In this document: in pieces, positions 14,306 through 23,399 of the stretch | How the letters are laid out: each line of letters opens with the position of its first letter | Position numbering within the stretch: position 1 is the stretch's first letter | Source of the DNA: Shewanella sp. Isolate13 | Lineage (GTDB): Bacteria > Pseudomonadota > Gammaproteobacteria > Enterobacterales > Shewanellaceae | Assembly (NCBI RefSeq): GCF_022398325.1 | Contig: NZ_JAKEVD010000003.1 | Coordinates: 161,011 to 225,010 of the forward strand | Length of the DNA stretch: 64,000 bases | Reading direction: 5' to 3' | Notes under the pieces: model-generated | Database searches by the model: none | What the model saw: the letters and a program-made list of their open reading frames with translations, nothing else | What the model was told of the DNA's origin: nothing | Translations under genes and position numbers: made by a program

Positions 14306-15859
14306 CTAATTGCTACGACAGGTCATATAAGTAAATAAGCCCACTAAGGGTGTTGCTGTTGGCGTACCATATTGAGGGTGCCCCTCGGTTGCGCTACCTG
14401 CAATATCTAAATGTGTATAAGCAATCGGCTTATCAGCATTTAAGCCATGGCCACTAAGACCCGACGCTTCAATCAAGAATGCAGCCGGATACTGATGACC
14501 GCGCACCGTCACTGATGAGGGGGCATTATTTGACGACAACATATCTGCAGCCTCTGAAGGATCGACAATTTTACTAAAGTCATCACGACGCAATTGCGTC
14601 ACTTCAATCGGCTCCCCCCAAAGCAACGCTTGCTCTTGCATGTTTGATGCGACACTTGCCTGCTTGGCAACACTGTTTTCAACCGCCGCTGTGTATCCAC
14701 CAAAGCATCGCACCACATGACCCGTTAATGTCGCCACAGAGAACATCTGCGGGTTAACAGCATGAACAGCCTTTAAACGCAGATGCGATAGCAGATCGGC
14801 CAGCACCAAACGCCCCTCTGCGTCAGTATTACCAATACGGACGCGTTTACCCGCATGGCTGGTGATGATCTCATCGGTGACAAACGCTTCACTACCGATA
14901 CTGTTACGCACTAAACCAAGCTCGGCCACAACACGGATCCCTTTAGGTTTTAGCACACTGATGGTTTTCATCAGGCCAGCAACCGCGGCGGCGCCACCTT
15001 TATCTCGGCTCATCCCCGCCATACCACCAGCAATTTTCAGATCGGCACCACCCGTGTCGTAAACAACGCCCTTACCGGCAAACAAGTAGGTACGCTCAAT
15101 CTCCCCTTCGCCGACATACTCGAGCTTTACCACTCTAGGTTGATGTCTTAATACGCCAAAAGAGGAGCGACCGACTGCACTTAATAATGGGTAGTCTCGC
15201 TCTAAAATGTCTCTGTCTTCGACCACACTCATTGATAAGCCGGAATTTGTGAGTGCCTCCACGCAGTAATCAGCAAAAGCCGGCGCAGACATACGCTCAG
15301 GCTCTGTACCGCATAAGTCACGAGCAAGATTACGCCCCGACTCTATTGCGGTTAATGTCATGGCACAGGTTGCAGCCTCTTTAGTATCAGCCAATAGTCC
15401 TATTGCCTCTAAAGGTTCATCGCCACCACCTGCTTCTCTAAGCTCCAGTGCTTGCCAAAGTTCCTGTCCACAAGCGAGTGCGGCAACCTCGGGCGCATGT
15501 TGATAACGCTGTTCAGCGAGCGTGTTTACTAACAGCAAAGGCCGCTTCGCTCCCGCCTCTTTCGCTAGCTTGATGCCCTCTCTCGCCGCATCGGCAAACA
15601 CCCGCACATCTTGGTAGTCATCATCCGCCTTTTTAACTGGCGCGATGATCAAGCGCCCCCCCGCGAGCCCTGGAGCAAACAGTAAAGTCACTGATTGCCC
15701 TACGCGTTTATCAACTTTTTGACCATGATTCGCCAGCAGTGAAACTTCATCGAGTTTTATTGAGCCGAGATCTGGCGTAACCACCACCAGCGCATCCCAA
15801 CCACTGCCTTCGAAAATGGCATCTTGTTCGATCACATCAACAAATTTTACCGACCCCAT
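14306..15859 (-). CDS. Leucyl aminopeptidase family protein (peptidase M17)
   Basis: Cytosolic two-metal aminopeptidase of 517 residues that removes N-terminal residues from peptides. The C-terminal catalytic domain shows the M17 metal- and substrate-binding pattern: GKGVVYDTGGADLKIAGG near residue 262 (Lys and first Asp), MSRDKGGAAAV near 285 (Asp) and the signature NTDAEGRLVLADLL near 344 (Asp, Glu and Arg). The divergence from PepA in the first motif suggests a PepA/PepB-like paralogue rather than PepA itself. ATG at 15857-15859 preceded by AAGGATAAGG. Monocistronic. Confidence 0.93.
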   Translation of the reverse strand: MGSVKFVDVIEQDAIFEGSGWDALVVVTPDLGSIKLDEVSLLANHGQKVDKRVGQSVTLLFAPGLAGGRLIIAPVKKADDDYQDVRVFADAAREGIKLAKEAGAKRPLLLVNTLAEQRYQHAPEVAALACGQELWQALELREAGGGDEPLEAIGLLADTKEAATCAMTLTAIESGRNLARDLCGTEPERMSAPAFADYCVEALTNSGLSMSVVEDRDILERDYPLLSAVGRSSFGVLRHQPRVVKLEYVGEGEIERTYLFAGKGVVYDTGGADLKIAGGMAGMSRDKGGAAAVAGLMKTISVLKPKGIRVVAELGLVRNSIGSEAFVTDEIITSHAGKRVRIGNTDAEGRLVLADLLSHLRLKAVHAVNPQMFSVATLTGHVVRCFGGYTAAVENSVAKQASVASNMQEQALLWGEPIEVTQLRRDDFSKIVDPSEAADMLSSNNAPSSVTVRGHQYPAAFLIEASGLSGHGLNADKPIAYTHLDIAGSATEGHPQYGTPTATPLVGLFTYMTCRSN

Positions 15860-16094
15860 AACCTTATCCTTCTTACTCTTTTATTTTTTGTTCCAGCATT
15901 ATTCCCCTATTGTGCTGAGAATACCAACGACTTTACCGCCTATGAAAACTATTGTGGAAACTTAGCCTGACAAGCTTAAATAAAAGCGACGGCAAACGAC
16001 TCTGCAGCCCATTAAGACTATGCTAGACTGTCTGCAATTTCTGCCTCACTGGCAGCCGCGCGCTATAGATATTACTCGAATAGGGGATTTTTAA

Positions 16095-17555
16095 GTGACC
16101 ACTCTTAGTCAGTTACAACCACAAGCACTTTGGCAATGGTTCGAACAGATCTGTGCCATTCCGCATCCATCTAAACACGAGCAAGCATTGAGTGCTCATA
16201 TTCAAGCTTGGGCTAAAGACAAACAACTTAGTGTCATTGAAGACAAAGTCGGTAACCTTATCATTAAGAAGCCAGCGACTGCGGGCATGGAAAACCGTAA
16301 GACCGTCGTGCTGCAAGCGCATATCGACATGGTGCCGCAGAAGAACGCAGATAAAGAGCATGACTTTGAGAAAGATCCAATCGAAGCCTATGTCGATGGC
16401 GACTGGGTTAAAGCCAGAGGTACGACTCTAGGTGCCGATAACGGTATTGGTATGGCTTCAGCCCTAGCGATACTGGGCGCCGACGATATTCCTCATGGCC
16501 CACTAGAAGTGCTACTGACAATTGACGAAGAAGCGGGCATGACAGGTGCATTCGGATTAGAAGCTGGCATGCTAGATGCCGAGATCCTAATCAATACCGA
16601 CTCTGAGCAGGAAGGTGAGATCTACATGGGCTGTGCTGGCGGCGTCGATGCGCAGTTTAGCCTGCCTATGGTTTGGCAATCACCTGAACCGGCTAATGCC
16701 AGCTATAAACTGTCTATCTCAGGCCTTAAAGGTGGCCACTCAGGCGTAAACATTCACCTCGGCCGTGGTAACGCTAACAAGCTTTTGGCTCGTTTCCTGT
16801 TTGCTAACGCCGATGAACTTGCGATTGAGCTAACGCAATTTACTGGCGGCTCACTGCGTAATGCGATCCCACGGGAAGCTGAAGTTAGCTTTATGCTACC
16901 AGCAGAAAATCTACCTTTATTACAACAACGAGCTAAACAGTTCCAAGCATTAGTCCGAGAAGAGTTAGCGATTGCCGACCCAGACCCAGTACTCACGCTG
17001 GAAGAGATCCCTGCGCAAAAGCAAGTGATGAGTGAAGAGTCACAACAGATCTTAATTGATCTGCTTAATGCTTGCCCTAACGGCGTTATTCGCATGAGCG
17101 ACGAAGTGGAAGGCGTAACAGAAACCTCCCTTAACGTGGGTGTTATCAGTACCGATGACAACAGCGTACAGGTTCTTTGCCTGATCCGCTCACTGATCGA
17201 CTCAGGTCGTGAAGAGATTGAAGGCGTATTAAGCTCGCTGGCAAACCTTGCAGGTGCAAACGTTGAGTTCAGCGGTGCCTACCCAGGCTGGAAGCCCGAT
17301 AACAGTTCTCCAGTGATGGCAAGCGTGCGTGAAACCTACGAAGCGATTTACAACAAAGAGCCAACTATCATGGTGATCCATGCAGGCCTTGAATGTGGAT
17401 TATTTAAGAAGCCTTATCCTGAGATGGATATGGTGTCTATCGGCCCAACGATTCGTTATCCTCACAGCCCAGACGAAAAGGTTAACATTACGACCGTTGG
17501 TCAATACTGGAAGCTCTTATTAGCCGTACTGGAACGTACACCCGTTAAAGGCTAA
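16095..17555 (+). CDS. pepD: Xaa-His dipeptidase (aminoacyl-histidine dipeptidase, M20)
   Basis: Cytosolic zinc dipeptidase cleaving beta-Ala-His, Xaa-His and other dipeptides. The 486-residue length is normal. The M20 metal site is visible: LQAHIDMVPQ near residue 75 (His-x-Asp), GADNGIGMASALAIL near 115 (bridging Asp), LTIDEEAGMTGAFGL near 145 (catalytic and ligand Glu) and a C-terminal HSPDEKVNI near 460 (His). The start is GTG at 16095, with AGGGGATT upstream. Immediately downstream there is a second, diverged copy of its last 35 codons and terminator. Confidence 0.97.
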   Translation: MTTLSQLQPQALWQWFEQICAIPHPSKHEQALSAHIQAWAKDKQLSVIEDKVGNLIIKKPATAGMENRKTVVLQAHIDMVPQKNADKEHDFEKDPIEAYVDGDWVKARGTTLGADNGIGMASALAILGADDIPHGPLEVLLTIDEEAGMTGAFGLEAGMLDAEILINTDSEQEGEIYMGCAGGVDAQFSLPMVWQSPEPANASYKLSISGLKGGHSGVNIHLGRGNANKLLARFLFANADELAIELTQFTGGSLRNAIPREAEVSFMLPAENLPLLQQRAKQFQALVREELAIADPDPVLTLEEIPAQKQVMSEESQQILIDLLNACPNGVIRMSDEVEGVTETSLNVGVISTDDNSVQVLCLIRSLIDSGREEIEGVLSSLANLAGANVEFSGAYPGWKPDNSSPVMASVRETYEAIYNKEPTIMVIHAGLECGLFKKPYPEMDMVSIGPTIRYPHSPDEKVNITTVGQYWKLLLAVLERTPVKG

Positions 17556-17570
17556 TCGATAAGCACTTTT

Positions 17571-17623
17571 AACTGACAGTACTGTCAGTTATAAAGGCCA
17601 CTTAGCAATAAGTGGCCTTTATT
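17571..17623 (+). terminator. pepD terminator with adjoining perfect palindrome
   Basis: A 20-bp perfect palindrome (17571-17590, centre CAGTACTG) is followed by the terminator AAAGGCCACTT, loop, AAGTGGCCTTT at 17593-17620. Confidence 0.85.
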
Positions 17624-17669
17624 ATTTCTAACAGAAGATAGGGGAACAATTGCCGCTTTATCCCTAGCC

Positions 17670-17774
17670 ATTCGTTACCTTCACAGCCCAGATGAAAAGG
17701 TCAATATCACGACTATCGGTCAATACTGGAAGCTGTTGTTAGCGGTACTGGAACGTACACCCGTTAAAGGCTAA
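17670..17774 (+). pseudogene. pepD 3'-end remnant (diverged second copy)
   Basis: Repeats the last 34 codons and stop of pepD (17451-17555) and continues through the terminator. Of the 11 codons that differ, nine are synonymous; only a Pro-to-Leu and a Val-to-Ile change alter the protein. This is the pattern left by purifying selection, so the fragment comes from a pepD allele that was functional until recently, not from slow decay of a local duplicate. It has no start codon or ribosome site and is not expected to be translated. Confidence 0.85.
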
Positions 17775-17812
17775 TCGATAAGCGCTTTTAACTGACAGTA
17801 CTGATAAGCTAT

Positions 17813-17843
17813 AAAGGCCACTTAGCAATAAGTGGCCTTTTTT
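17813..17843 (+). terminator. Second copy of the pepD terminator
   Basis: AAAGGCCACTT, loop, AAGTGGCCTTTTTT, duplicated together with the pepD fragment. The palindrome seen before the first copy is broken here. It may also terminate dinB from the other strand. Confidence 0.8.
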
Positions 17844-17873
17844 ATATCTAACGAACGATTTCTAACTGTACGC

Positions 17874-18950
17874 CTAAAAGCCTAAATCCATCTGCGAGCT
17901 ATCCACATCGTTATCTTCTATTGTTGCACTGTTCGATGCCAGCCCCACTGAAACCCCAAGTAAGCGAATCCCCCGCTCATGCTGCCTCTCCATTGCTTGC
18001 TCGAGTAACTGGTAAAACAGGTTTACCGAAATCTCGTCGCTGCGGTGCTCTATGGTTGTCTGTTTAAAATCCTCAAACTTTATTTTGACCACCTGCTTAT
18101 GAATCCTTCTATCTTTCGCGCTGCGACTCACGCGCGCGCCCAACTCCTGAATAAGTTGCGGCATCACGGCCCTACACTGCTCTAACGTGTGAATATCTTT
18201 TGCCAAGGTGGTTTCCACCCCAACCGACTTCCTCTCTCTATTGGGAGAAATACTTCGCCTGTCGATACCTTTGGCCCTTTCAATCAACACACTGCCAAAC
18301 TTTCCAAAACGCTCAATCAACTTAGGCTCAGGGTAAGCCTGAATATCACTGCAAGTATGCAGCCCAAGCTCTGCAAGCTTTTTAGCGGTAACCTTGCCCA
18401 CACCTGGTATTTTAATCAAGGGCAGAGTTTTAACAAACTCATCAATCATGTCCGGTCGAATCACATACTGTCCATTGGGTTTATTAAGATCGGAAGCTAT
18501 CTTGGCCAAAAACTTCACCGGTGCGATACCAGCAGATGCGGTGAGACCCGTCTCGGCTAGGATATCGGCTCGAATAGCCTCGGCGATTAAAGTTGCAGAG
18601 CCTTTGCAATGCGGGCTGTCGGTCACATCAAGATAGGCTTCATCTAGCGATAGTGGCTCGATTAAGTCGGTGTAACGCTCAAATACTGCTCTTATCTGGC
18701 TGGATACTTCTTTATAGACCTGCATACGCCCTGGAACCAAAATCAAGTCGGGGCACAGCTTTAATGCATAACCTGATGCCATCGCCGAGCGCACACCAAA
18801 CTGGCGCGCCTCGTAGTTACAGGTACTGATCACCCCCCGACGATCACTGCGTCCACCGACGGCAATCGGTTTGCCTCTTAATTCGGGAAAATCACGCATT
18901 TCCACTGCTGCGTAGAAGCAATCCATGTCTACATGAATAATTTTTTGCAA
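17874..18950 (-). CDS. dinB: DNA polymerase IV
   Basis: Y-family error-prone polymerase for translesion synthesis (358 residues, typical). N-terminal motif [17 protein letters not shown] holds the first catalytic Asp, with [12 protein letters not shown] near residue 48 and [11 protein letters not shown] near 101 holding the catalytic Asp-Glu pair. Helix-hairpin-helix motifs [16 protein letters not shown] near 183 and the little-finger domain follow. The C-terminus lacks a clear beta-clamp pentapeptide and ends QMDLGF, which may be the clamp-binding segment. A LexA box lies 30 bp upstream of the ATG, so it is SOS-induced. Confidence 0.98.
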   Translation of the reverse strand: MQKIIHVDMDCFYAAVEMRDFPELRGKPIAVGGRSDRRGVISTCNYEARQFGVRSAMASGYALKLCPDLILVPGRMQVYKEVSSQIRAVFERYTDLIEPLSLDEAYLDVTDSPHCKGSATLIAEAIRADILAETGLTASAGIAPVKFLAKIASDLNKPNGQYVIRPDMIDEFVKTLPLIKIPGVGKVTAKKLAELGLHTCSDIQAYPEPKLIERFGKFGSVLIERAKGIDRRSISPNRERKSVGVETTLAKDIHTLEQCRAVMPQLIQELGARVSRSAKDRRIHKQVVKIKFEDFKQTTIEHRSDEISVNLFYQLLEQAMERQHERGIRLLGVSVGLASNSATIEDNDVDSSQMDLGF

Positions 18951-18976
18951 GCCAATATCCTCCGAAAAGAATATTA

Positions 18977-18992
18977 CTGTATATAAAAACAG
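18977..18992. promoter_or_regulatory. LexA (SOS) box upstream of dinB
   Basis: CTGTATATAAAAACAG fits CTG-N10-CAG with the AT-rich centre of the gammaproteobacterial LexA site. It lies about 30 bp upstream of the dinB start. Confidence 0.9.
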
Positions 18993-19073
18993 TATTCAAT
19001 ATAAAGCACACAGATCTAATGCCAACGATGCTAATCCTCAAGGCGCGCTTGCGCTATGATCGCTACCTCGGTA

Positions 19074-19298
19074 TTACATTTTAGGCTGGGGGTAAAATAG
19101 CTGGGTTAACATAGTTAGCTCGTCTGCAGATAAGATGGAACTCAGCTTTACGTGGCTCGGTACTGTTTGATTTAAACTTTGCTGTAGCTGTTCATCATTG
19201 GCTTGTGCTTCGAGGCGCTCAATATACTCTACGAGGTAATCAACCTGAAATTGGTTATTGGCATCAAGATGAGTTTCTTCTGCATTAACAACTAACAT
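19074..19298 (-). CDS. Hypothetical small protein
   Basis: An unrecognised 74-residue acidic soluble protein, rich in Gln, Leu and Glu, with a helical middle (YLVEYIERLEAQANDEQLQQSL) and no signal peptide or membrane segment. GAGGAGTAA precedes the ATG at 19296-19298, a good ribosome site, which supports its being a real gene. It lies alone between the dinB promoter region and the bfr operon. Confidence 0.65.
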   Translation of the reverse strand: MLVVNAEETHLDANNQFQVDYLVEYIERLEAQANDEQLQQSLNQTVPSHVKLSSILSADELTMLTQLFYPQPKM

Positions 19299-19502
19299 CG
19301 CTTACTCCTCAACAGCCTAATATAAAGTATTGATACTGAATGCCTCGATCGCTTGGCGATTCGGGCGCAATGAAATCGATGTTGGCATTATCAGGCTATA
19401 GATTAAAGCAAGGCAGCTGAATATTAGCTGTATAAGCAATATATAAAATGGCTGTTTATTGGCAGAGGATTGGTAACAATTGGCCGTTTTATTGAGGCAA
19501 AT

Positions 19503-19527
19503 AAAAAGGCGCTATTAACGCCTTTTT
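19503..19527 (-). terminator. Terminator of the bacterioferritin operon
   Basis: AAAAAGGCG, loop, CGCCTTTTT on either strand, 15 bp after the bfr stop. Confidence 0.88.
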
Positions 19528-19542
19528 AGTTCAAGTCTTACT

Positions 19543-20010
19543 CTACATTTTACTCTGTAGATAATTTTGTAAGCCTACCTTGTCAATCAAGCCAATTTGC
19601 TTCTCAAGCCAATACATGTGATCAGACTCGGTTTCCTCTAGCAGAACCTCTAAGATCTCTCGGGTCTCATAGTCACTCTTTTGCTCACAAAGCGCTATCG
19701 CACTGCGTAAGTTATCCGCAACATGATACTCATAAGCTAAGTCATTTCTGAGCATCTGCTCTGTATCTTTACCAATATTAAGCGGTTCTCTGCTCGCCAC
19801 ATCAGGCGTGCCTTCAAGGAACAAGATACGCTGCACTAACTTCTTCGCGTGCTCCCTTTCATCATCTGACTCATGAGAGATCCGCTCATGTAGCTCATTA
19901 AGCCCCCAGTCTTCATACATCAAACCATGGACAAAGTATTGATCCATAGCTGAGAGCTCGCCGGTGAGCAGTTTATTTAATGTGTCTATGACTTCTTGAT
20001 TACCTTTCAT
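19543..20010 (-). CDS. bfr: Bacterioferritin subunit with complete ferroxidase site
   Basis: Iron-storage protein of 155 residues that oxidises Fe(II) and deposits it in a 24-mer shell. By alignment with E. coli Bfr, all di-iron ligands are present: Glu18, Tyr25, Glu51, His54, Glu94, and Glu128/His131 after a one-residue insertion. However, the heme ligand Met52 is replaced by Arg, so this subunit should not bind heme. The partner gene 12 bp upstream has the opposite defects. Together they look like the alpha/beta subunit pairs seen in Pseudomonas and Neisseria. Co-transcribed from the promoter at about 20.5 kb. Confidence 0.95.
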   Translation of the reverse strand: MKGNQEVIDTLNKLLTGELSAMDQYFVHGLMYEDWGLNELHERISHESDDEREHAKKLVQRILFLEGTPDVASREPLNIGKDTEQMLRNDLAYEYHVADNLRSAIALCEQKSDYETREILEVLLEETESDHMYWLEKQIGLIDKVGLQNYLQSKM

Positions 20011-20022
20011 AACTGGCTCCAG

Positions 20023-20490
20023 TTAGCTCATCTTTGACTGCAAGTAATTTTGAATACCCGTTAGCGATATAAGCTCTAACTGAGCCTCGAGCCAATCTAA
20101 GTGCTCCTCTTCATCTTCTAACAAGTCTTCGAGAATATCGCGGCTCACATAATCGGCCTCAACCTCGCACAAGGCGATCGCCTCTCTAAGGAGAACCAGC
20201 TCTTCTTCCAACATGACTTTGTCACACTCAAGCATCTCTTGACTGTGCTCGCCAATTCGAATTTTATCTAGCTGTTGTAGATTCGGTAGCCCTTCAAGAA
20301 ACAACACTCGCTCAATCAGTTTGTCGGCATGCTTCATGTCCTGAATGGACTTCTTGTAAGCCTTCTCATCTAGCTCACCTAATCCCCAGTTCTTATACAT
20401 GCGTGCATGAAGAAAATACTGATTAATAGCAGTCAACTCGCTGGTCAACACCTTATTGAGCTGACTAATGACCTTAGGTTGTCCTTTCAT
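20023..20490 (-). CDS. bfr: Bacterioferritin subunit with heme Met but altered ferroxidase site
   Basis: Also 155 residues and first in the operon. Met52, the axial heme ligand in Bfr dimers, is present, as are Glu18, Tyr25, His54, Glu127 and His130. Two di-iron ligands are changed: position 51 is Asp and position 94 is Leu (a Glu follows at 95). The subunit is therefore suited to hold heme and pass electrons for iron release, and depends on its neighbour for fast Fe(II) oxidation. That division of labour is inference from ligand positions. FNR-like and Fur-like sites lie upstream. Confidence 0.95.
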   Translation of the reverse strand: MKGQPKVISQLNKVLTSELTAINQYFLHARMYKNWGLGELDEKAYKKSIQDMKHADKLIERVLFLEGLPNLQQLDKIRIGEHSQEMLECDKVMLEEELVLLREAIALCEVEADYVSRDILEDLLEDEEEHLDWLEAQLELISLTGIQNYLQSKMS

Positions 20491-20510
20491 CTGTTCATCC
20501 TTATTAAAAA

Positions 20511-20524
20511 TTGATCTATATCAA
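20511..20524. promoter_or_regulatory. FNR/EtrA-type site upstream of bfr
   Basis: TTGATCTATATCAA is a perfect TTGAT-N4-ATCAA palindrome, 21 bp upstream of the first bfr start. This close position would suit repression, or binding over the promoter, in low oxygen. Confidence 0.78.
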
Positions 20525-20590
20525 TATTTACAACCTAGAACAAAAAACACACAAATACAAATAAAGTTTATATTTCAACATGTTATTAAA

Positions 20591-20609
20591 GAAAATAGTT
20601 ATCATTAAC
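20591..20609. promoter_or_regulatory. Fur-like box upstream of bfr
   Basis: On the minus strand it matches the 19-bp Fur consensus at about 15 positions (GTTAATGATAACTATTTTC). It lies about 100 bp upstream of the first bfr gene. Confidence 0.65.
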
Positions 20610-20779
20610 ACTACAATTCCCAATTGTTATGAAACGATACCTAATGAGTCATTTATCTTGGGAAACTAAGTAATTAGCACTAAAAAGAGTGGCTGAAGCA
20701 GACAGATTTAAAACACTGGAGCTGCGCAGATATTAGCTCAAGCAGTAACAAAGACGGGATTAAGTGAAAAATGATATAA

Positions 20780-20802
20780 AAAAGGCCCCTAAAAGGAGCC
20801 TT
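20780..20802 (-). terminator. Terminator of the nqr-apbE-nqrM operon
   Basis: AAGGCTCC, loop TTTTA, GGGGCCTT followed by TTTT on the minus strand, about 20 bp after the nqrM stop. Confidence 0.82.
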
Positions 20803-20823
20803 AATCTACGTAGCGTTATCGAG

Positions 20824-21045
20824 CTAGATAATACGGTTCTGCGCTAATTTTTCACGGCGCTCTTGTTCAGCCATTCTGGCTTTACGCTTATCGCAAGGAT
20901 CGTCACAATCACAGGCTTTCTCGATCCCGAGTGCACCTAGGCCGCCACAGCTTCCGGCAACCGCTTTCTTCTTTAGCAAATAACCGATCGACATTAAGAA
21001 AAAGAATGCTAGTAATACGACAAATGCCGCAATAAATGTGCTCAT
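20824..21045 (-). CDS. nqrM: Na+-NQR maturation protein NqrM
   Basis: Small membrane protein of 73 residues needed to assemble Na+-NQR, thought to deliver iron for the NqrD/NqrE cluster. It has one N-terminal membrane helix (FIAAFVVLLAFFFLMSIGYLL) followed by the Cys-rich GSCGGLGALGIEKACDCDDPC, with the four conserved cysteines. I place the start at the ATG 21043-21045 because GGAG lies 6 nt upstream; an in-frame TTG just after the apbE stop is less likely. Last gene of the operon. Confidence 0.95.
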   Translation of the reverse strand: MSTFIAAFVVLLAFFFLMSIGYLLKKKAVAGSCGGLGALGIEKACDCDDPCDKRKARMAEQERREKLAQNRII

Positions 21046-21057
21046 ATTCGACTCCAA

Positions 21058-22074
21058 CTACTGAGTAACGAAAGGTTTGAAGGCTTCGCTATAGAAAACC
21101 TTAAAGCCATCATCTTGCTTTTCAATTAGCATTATCGCTAGATGCTCACGTTTAGCAAGTTCTAATGATGCTTTTGTGCCCAAAACCATCATAGCCGTGG
21201 CGTAGCCATCAGCGATCATAGACTGTTCATGCAATACGGTAACCGAAGCCAGCCGATGATTTATCGGGTATCCGGTGCGTGGGTCAATCAAGTGAGAGAA
21301 ACGTTGTCCGTCTTCTTCGTAATAATTACGGTAATCACCGGATGTCGCCATTGCCATGTTCTTTGGCGAAATCACCTGCTGTACCGCAGTGCCTGAATCT
21401 GATGGCTGCTCTATTGCGATACGCCACAATGAGCCATCGGCTTTCGTGCCTCTAAGGCTAATTTCACCGCCAATCTCAACCAGATATCCGGTTGGATGAT
21501 ACTTATCTAATAGCGCCGCGATTTTATCGACACCAAAACCTTTGGCGATAGACGAGAGATCCACATAGATGTCTGGATTATTCTTACTGATCCTATTGCC
21601 ATCGATCTCTATTGCTTCGATCCCCGTGCGCTCCATTGCGGCATCGATCTGCTGTTGCGATGGGATCTGAGTCGGGCGCTTATCGGGCCCAAAGCCCCAC
21701 AAGTTCACTATAGGACCTAATGTAATATCGAGCGCCCCATCGGTATTTTTGTATAGCTCAATACCTGTCTCAATGACGGTCGCGGTATCGGCCGATACTT
21801 GCATCCGTTCGCGGCGGGTCATCTGATTAAACTGAGATAACTCTGAATCAGGACGATAAGTCGACATCTGATCGTTAACCTTTTCAAGGGCTAAATCAAT
21901 CTCGGCTTGCAGTAACTGTGGATCGGGCATCTTATCGTTAGGCACAACCTTAATATGATAAGTTGTGCCCATCGTGTTACCCGACAGTGAAATCACTTCA
22001 GCTTGTTTAGAACAACCTGAAATAAAAAAGGCTAACCCGATAAGGGCCAGCCAATTTACTAAGGTCTTAACCAT
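21058..22074 (-). CDS. apbE: FAD:protein FMN transferase
   Basis: Attaches FMN covalently to Thr in S(T)GAT-type motifs of NqrB and NqrC, using FAD as donor. The 338-residue precursor has a lipoprotein signal (LALIGLAFFISGCSK), so it works on the periplasmic side of the inner membrane. Family motifs include GNTMGTTYHIKV near residue 31, DLSSIAKGFGVDKIA near 172 and HLIDPRTGYPINH near 256, with metal-binding Asp/Thr in the C-terminal ADGYATAMMVLG. It lies between nqrF and nqrM and serves the NQR subunits encoded upstream. Confidence 0.97.
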   Translation of the reverse strand: MVKTLVNWLALIGLAFFISGCSKQAEVISLSGNTMGTTYHIKVVPNDKMPDPQLLQAEIDLALEKVNDQMSTYRPDSELSQFNQMTRRERMQVSADTATVIETGIELYKNTDGALDITLGPIVNLWGFGPDKRPTQIPSQQQIDAAMERTGIEAIEIDGNRISKNNPDIYVDLSSIAKGFGVDKIAALLDKYHPTGYLVEIGGEISLRGTKADGSLWRIAIEQPSDSGTAVQQVISPKNMAMATSGDYRNYYEEDGQRFSHLIDPRTGYPINHRLASVTVLHEQSMIADGYATAMMVLGTKASLELAKREHLAIMLIEKQDDGFKVFYSEAFKPFVTQ

Positions 22075-22103
22075 TTTGACCTAAATCTCCAATAAGAGAG
22101 AGG

Positions 22104-23351
22104 TTAGCCACCGAAGTCATCCAATAGGATGTTTTCATCTTCGACACCAAGATCTTTAAGCATACCGATTACAGCTGCGTTCATCATTGGTGGGCCACAC
22201 ATGTAATACTCACAATCTTCTGGCGCTTCATGATCACGTAAGTAATTCTCGTACAATACGTTATGAATAAAGCCAGTGTATCCGGTCCAGTTATCTTCAG
22301 GCTGAGGATCAGACAGTGCAACATGCCATTGGAAGTTGTCATTATCTGCCGCTAGGCCATCGAAATCTTCAACATAGAACATTTCTCGGCTCGAACGTGC
22401 ACCGTACCAGAAGCTCATCTTACGCTTAGACTTAAGACGCTTAAGTTGGTCGAAGATATGAGAACGCATTGGCGCCATACCCGCACCACCACCGATGAAT
22501 ACCATTTCAGCATCGGTATCTTTAGCGAAGAATTCACCAAATGGACCAGAAATAGTCACCTTATCACCCGCCTTTAGGCTCCAGATATACGATGACATCT
22601 TACCACAAGGTAAAGAAAGATTGCGTGGTGGCGGAGTCGCAATACGTACATTCAACATGATGATCCCTTCCTCTTCAGGATAGTTCGCCATTGAATATGC
22701 ACGGATTGTTTCTTCGTCAACCTTAGACTCTAGCTTGAAGAAGCCAAAGTGTTCCCAGTCACCACGGTATTCTGCTGGTACGTCAAAATCAGCATACTTA
22801 ACATGATGAGCCGGTGCTTCAATCTGAATATAGCCACCTGCACGGAAAGGCACTGACTCACCGTCAGGGATCCCAAGCTTAAGCTCTTTAATGAAAGTCG
22901 CTTTGTTATCGTTAGAGATAACTTCACACTCCCACTTCTTGATGCCAAAGATCTCTTCTTCAAGCTCGATTTCCATGTCAGATTTAACGTTTACCTGACA
23001 AGATAAACGACAACCGCCACGGGCTTCACCCTTGGTGATATGGTCTAGTTCAGTTGGCAGAATATCACCACCACCTGACTTTACGATAACCTTACACTGG
23101 CCACATGAGCCACCGCCACCACAAGCTGACGATACGAAAATACCGTTATCAGCAAGTGCCCCCAACAGCTTGCCACCTGCTGCAGTTTTAATTGCTTTAT
23201 CTGCATCTTCATTGATGCCAATCGTAATATCACCACTTGGTACTAACTTAGATTTGGCAAACAAGATGACCAAAACCAAAATCAATACAATCGCGGTAAA
23301 CATACTCACACCGAGATATACATCGATTGGTGTAGATTCAAGAATACCCAT
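22104..23351 (-). CDS. nqrF: Na+-translocating NADH-quinone reductase subunit F
   Basis: NADH-oxidising entry subunit of Na+-NQR, 415 residues. One N-terminal membrane anchor ([15 protein letters not shown]), then a 2Fe-2S ferredoxin domain with [14 protein letters not shown] and a further Cys near residue 111. The flavodoxin-reductase domain contains [11 protein letters not shown] (FAD binding) near 219, [13 protein letters not shown] near 286 and the C-terminal YYMCGPPMM (NAD site). All cofactor motifs are intact. Sixth gene of nqrABCDEF. Confidence 0.98.
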   Translation of the reverse strand: MGILESTPIDVYLGVSMFTAIVLILVLVILFAKSKLVPSGDITIGINEDADKAIKTAAGGKLLGALADNGIFVSSACGGGGSCGQCKVIVKSGGGDILPTELDHITKGEARGGCRLSCQVNVKSDMEIELEEEIFGIKKWECEVISNDNKATFIKELKLGIPDGESVPFRAGGYIQIEAPAHHVKYADFDVPAEYRGDWEHFGFFKLESKVDEETIRAYSMANYPEEEGIIMLNVRIATPPPRNLSLPCGKMSSYIWSLKAGDKVTISGPFGEFFAKDTDAEMVFIGGGAGMAPMRSHIFDQLKRLKSKRKMSFWYGARSSREMFYVEDFDGLAADNDNFQWHVALSDPQPEDNWTGYTGFIHNVLYENYLRDHEAPEDCEYYMCGPPMMNAAVIGMLKDLGVEDENILLDDFGG

Positions 23352-23399
23352 TAACTTATCCTTAAAGGTTCAAATTAAGACGTCGTTATGGTGCCTCTA

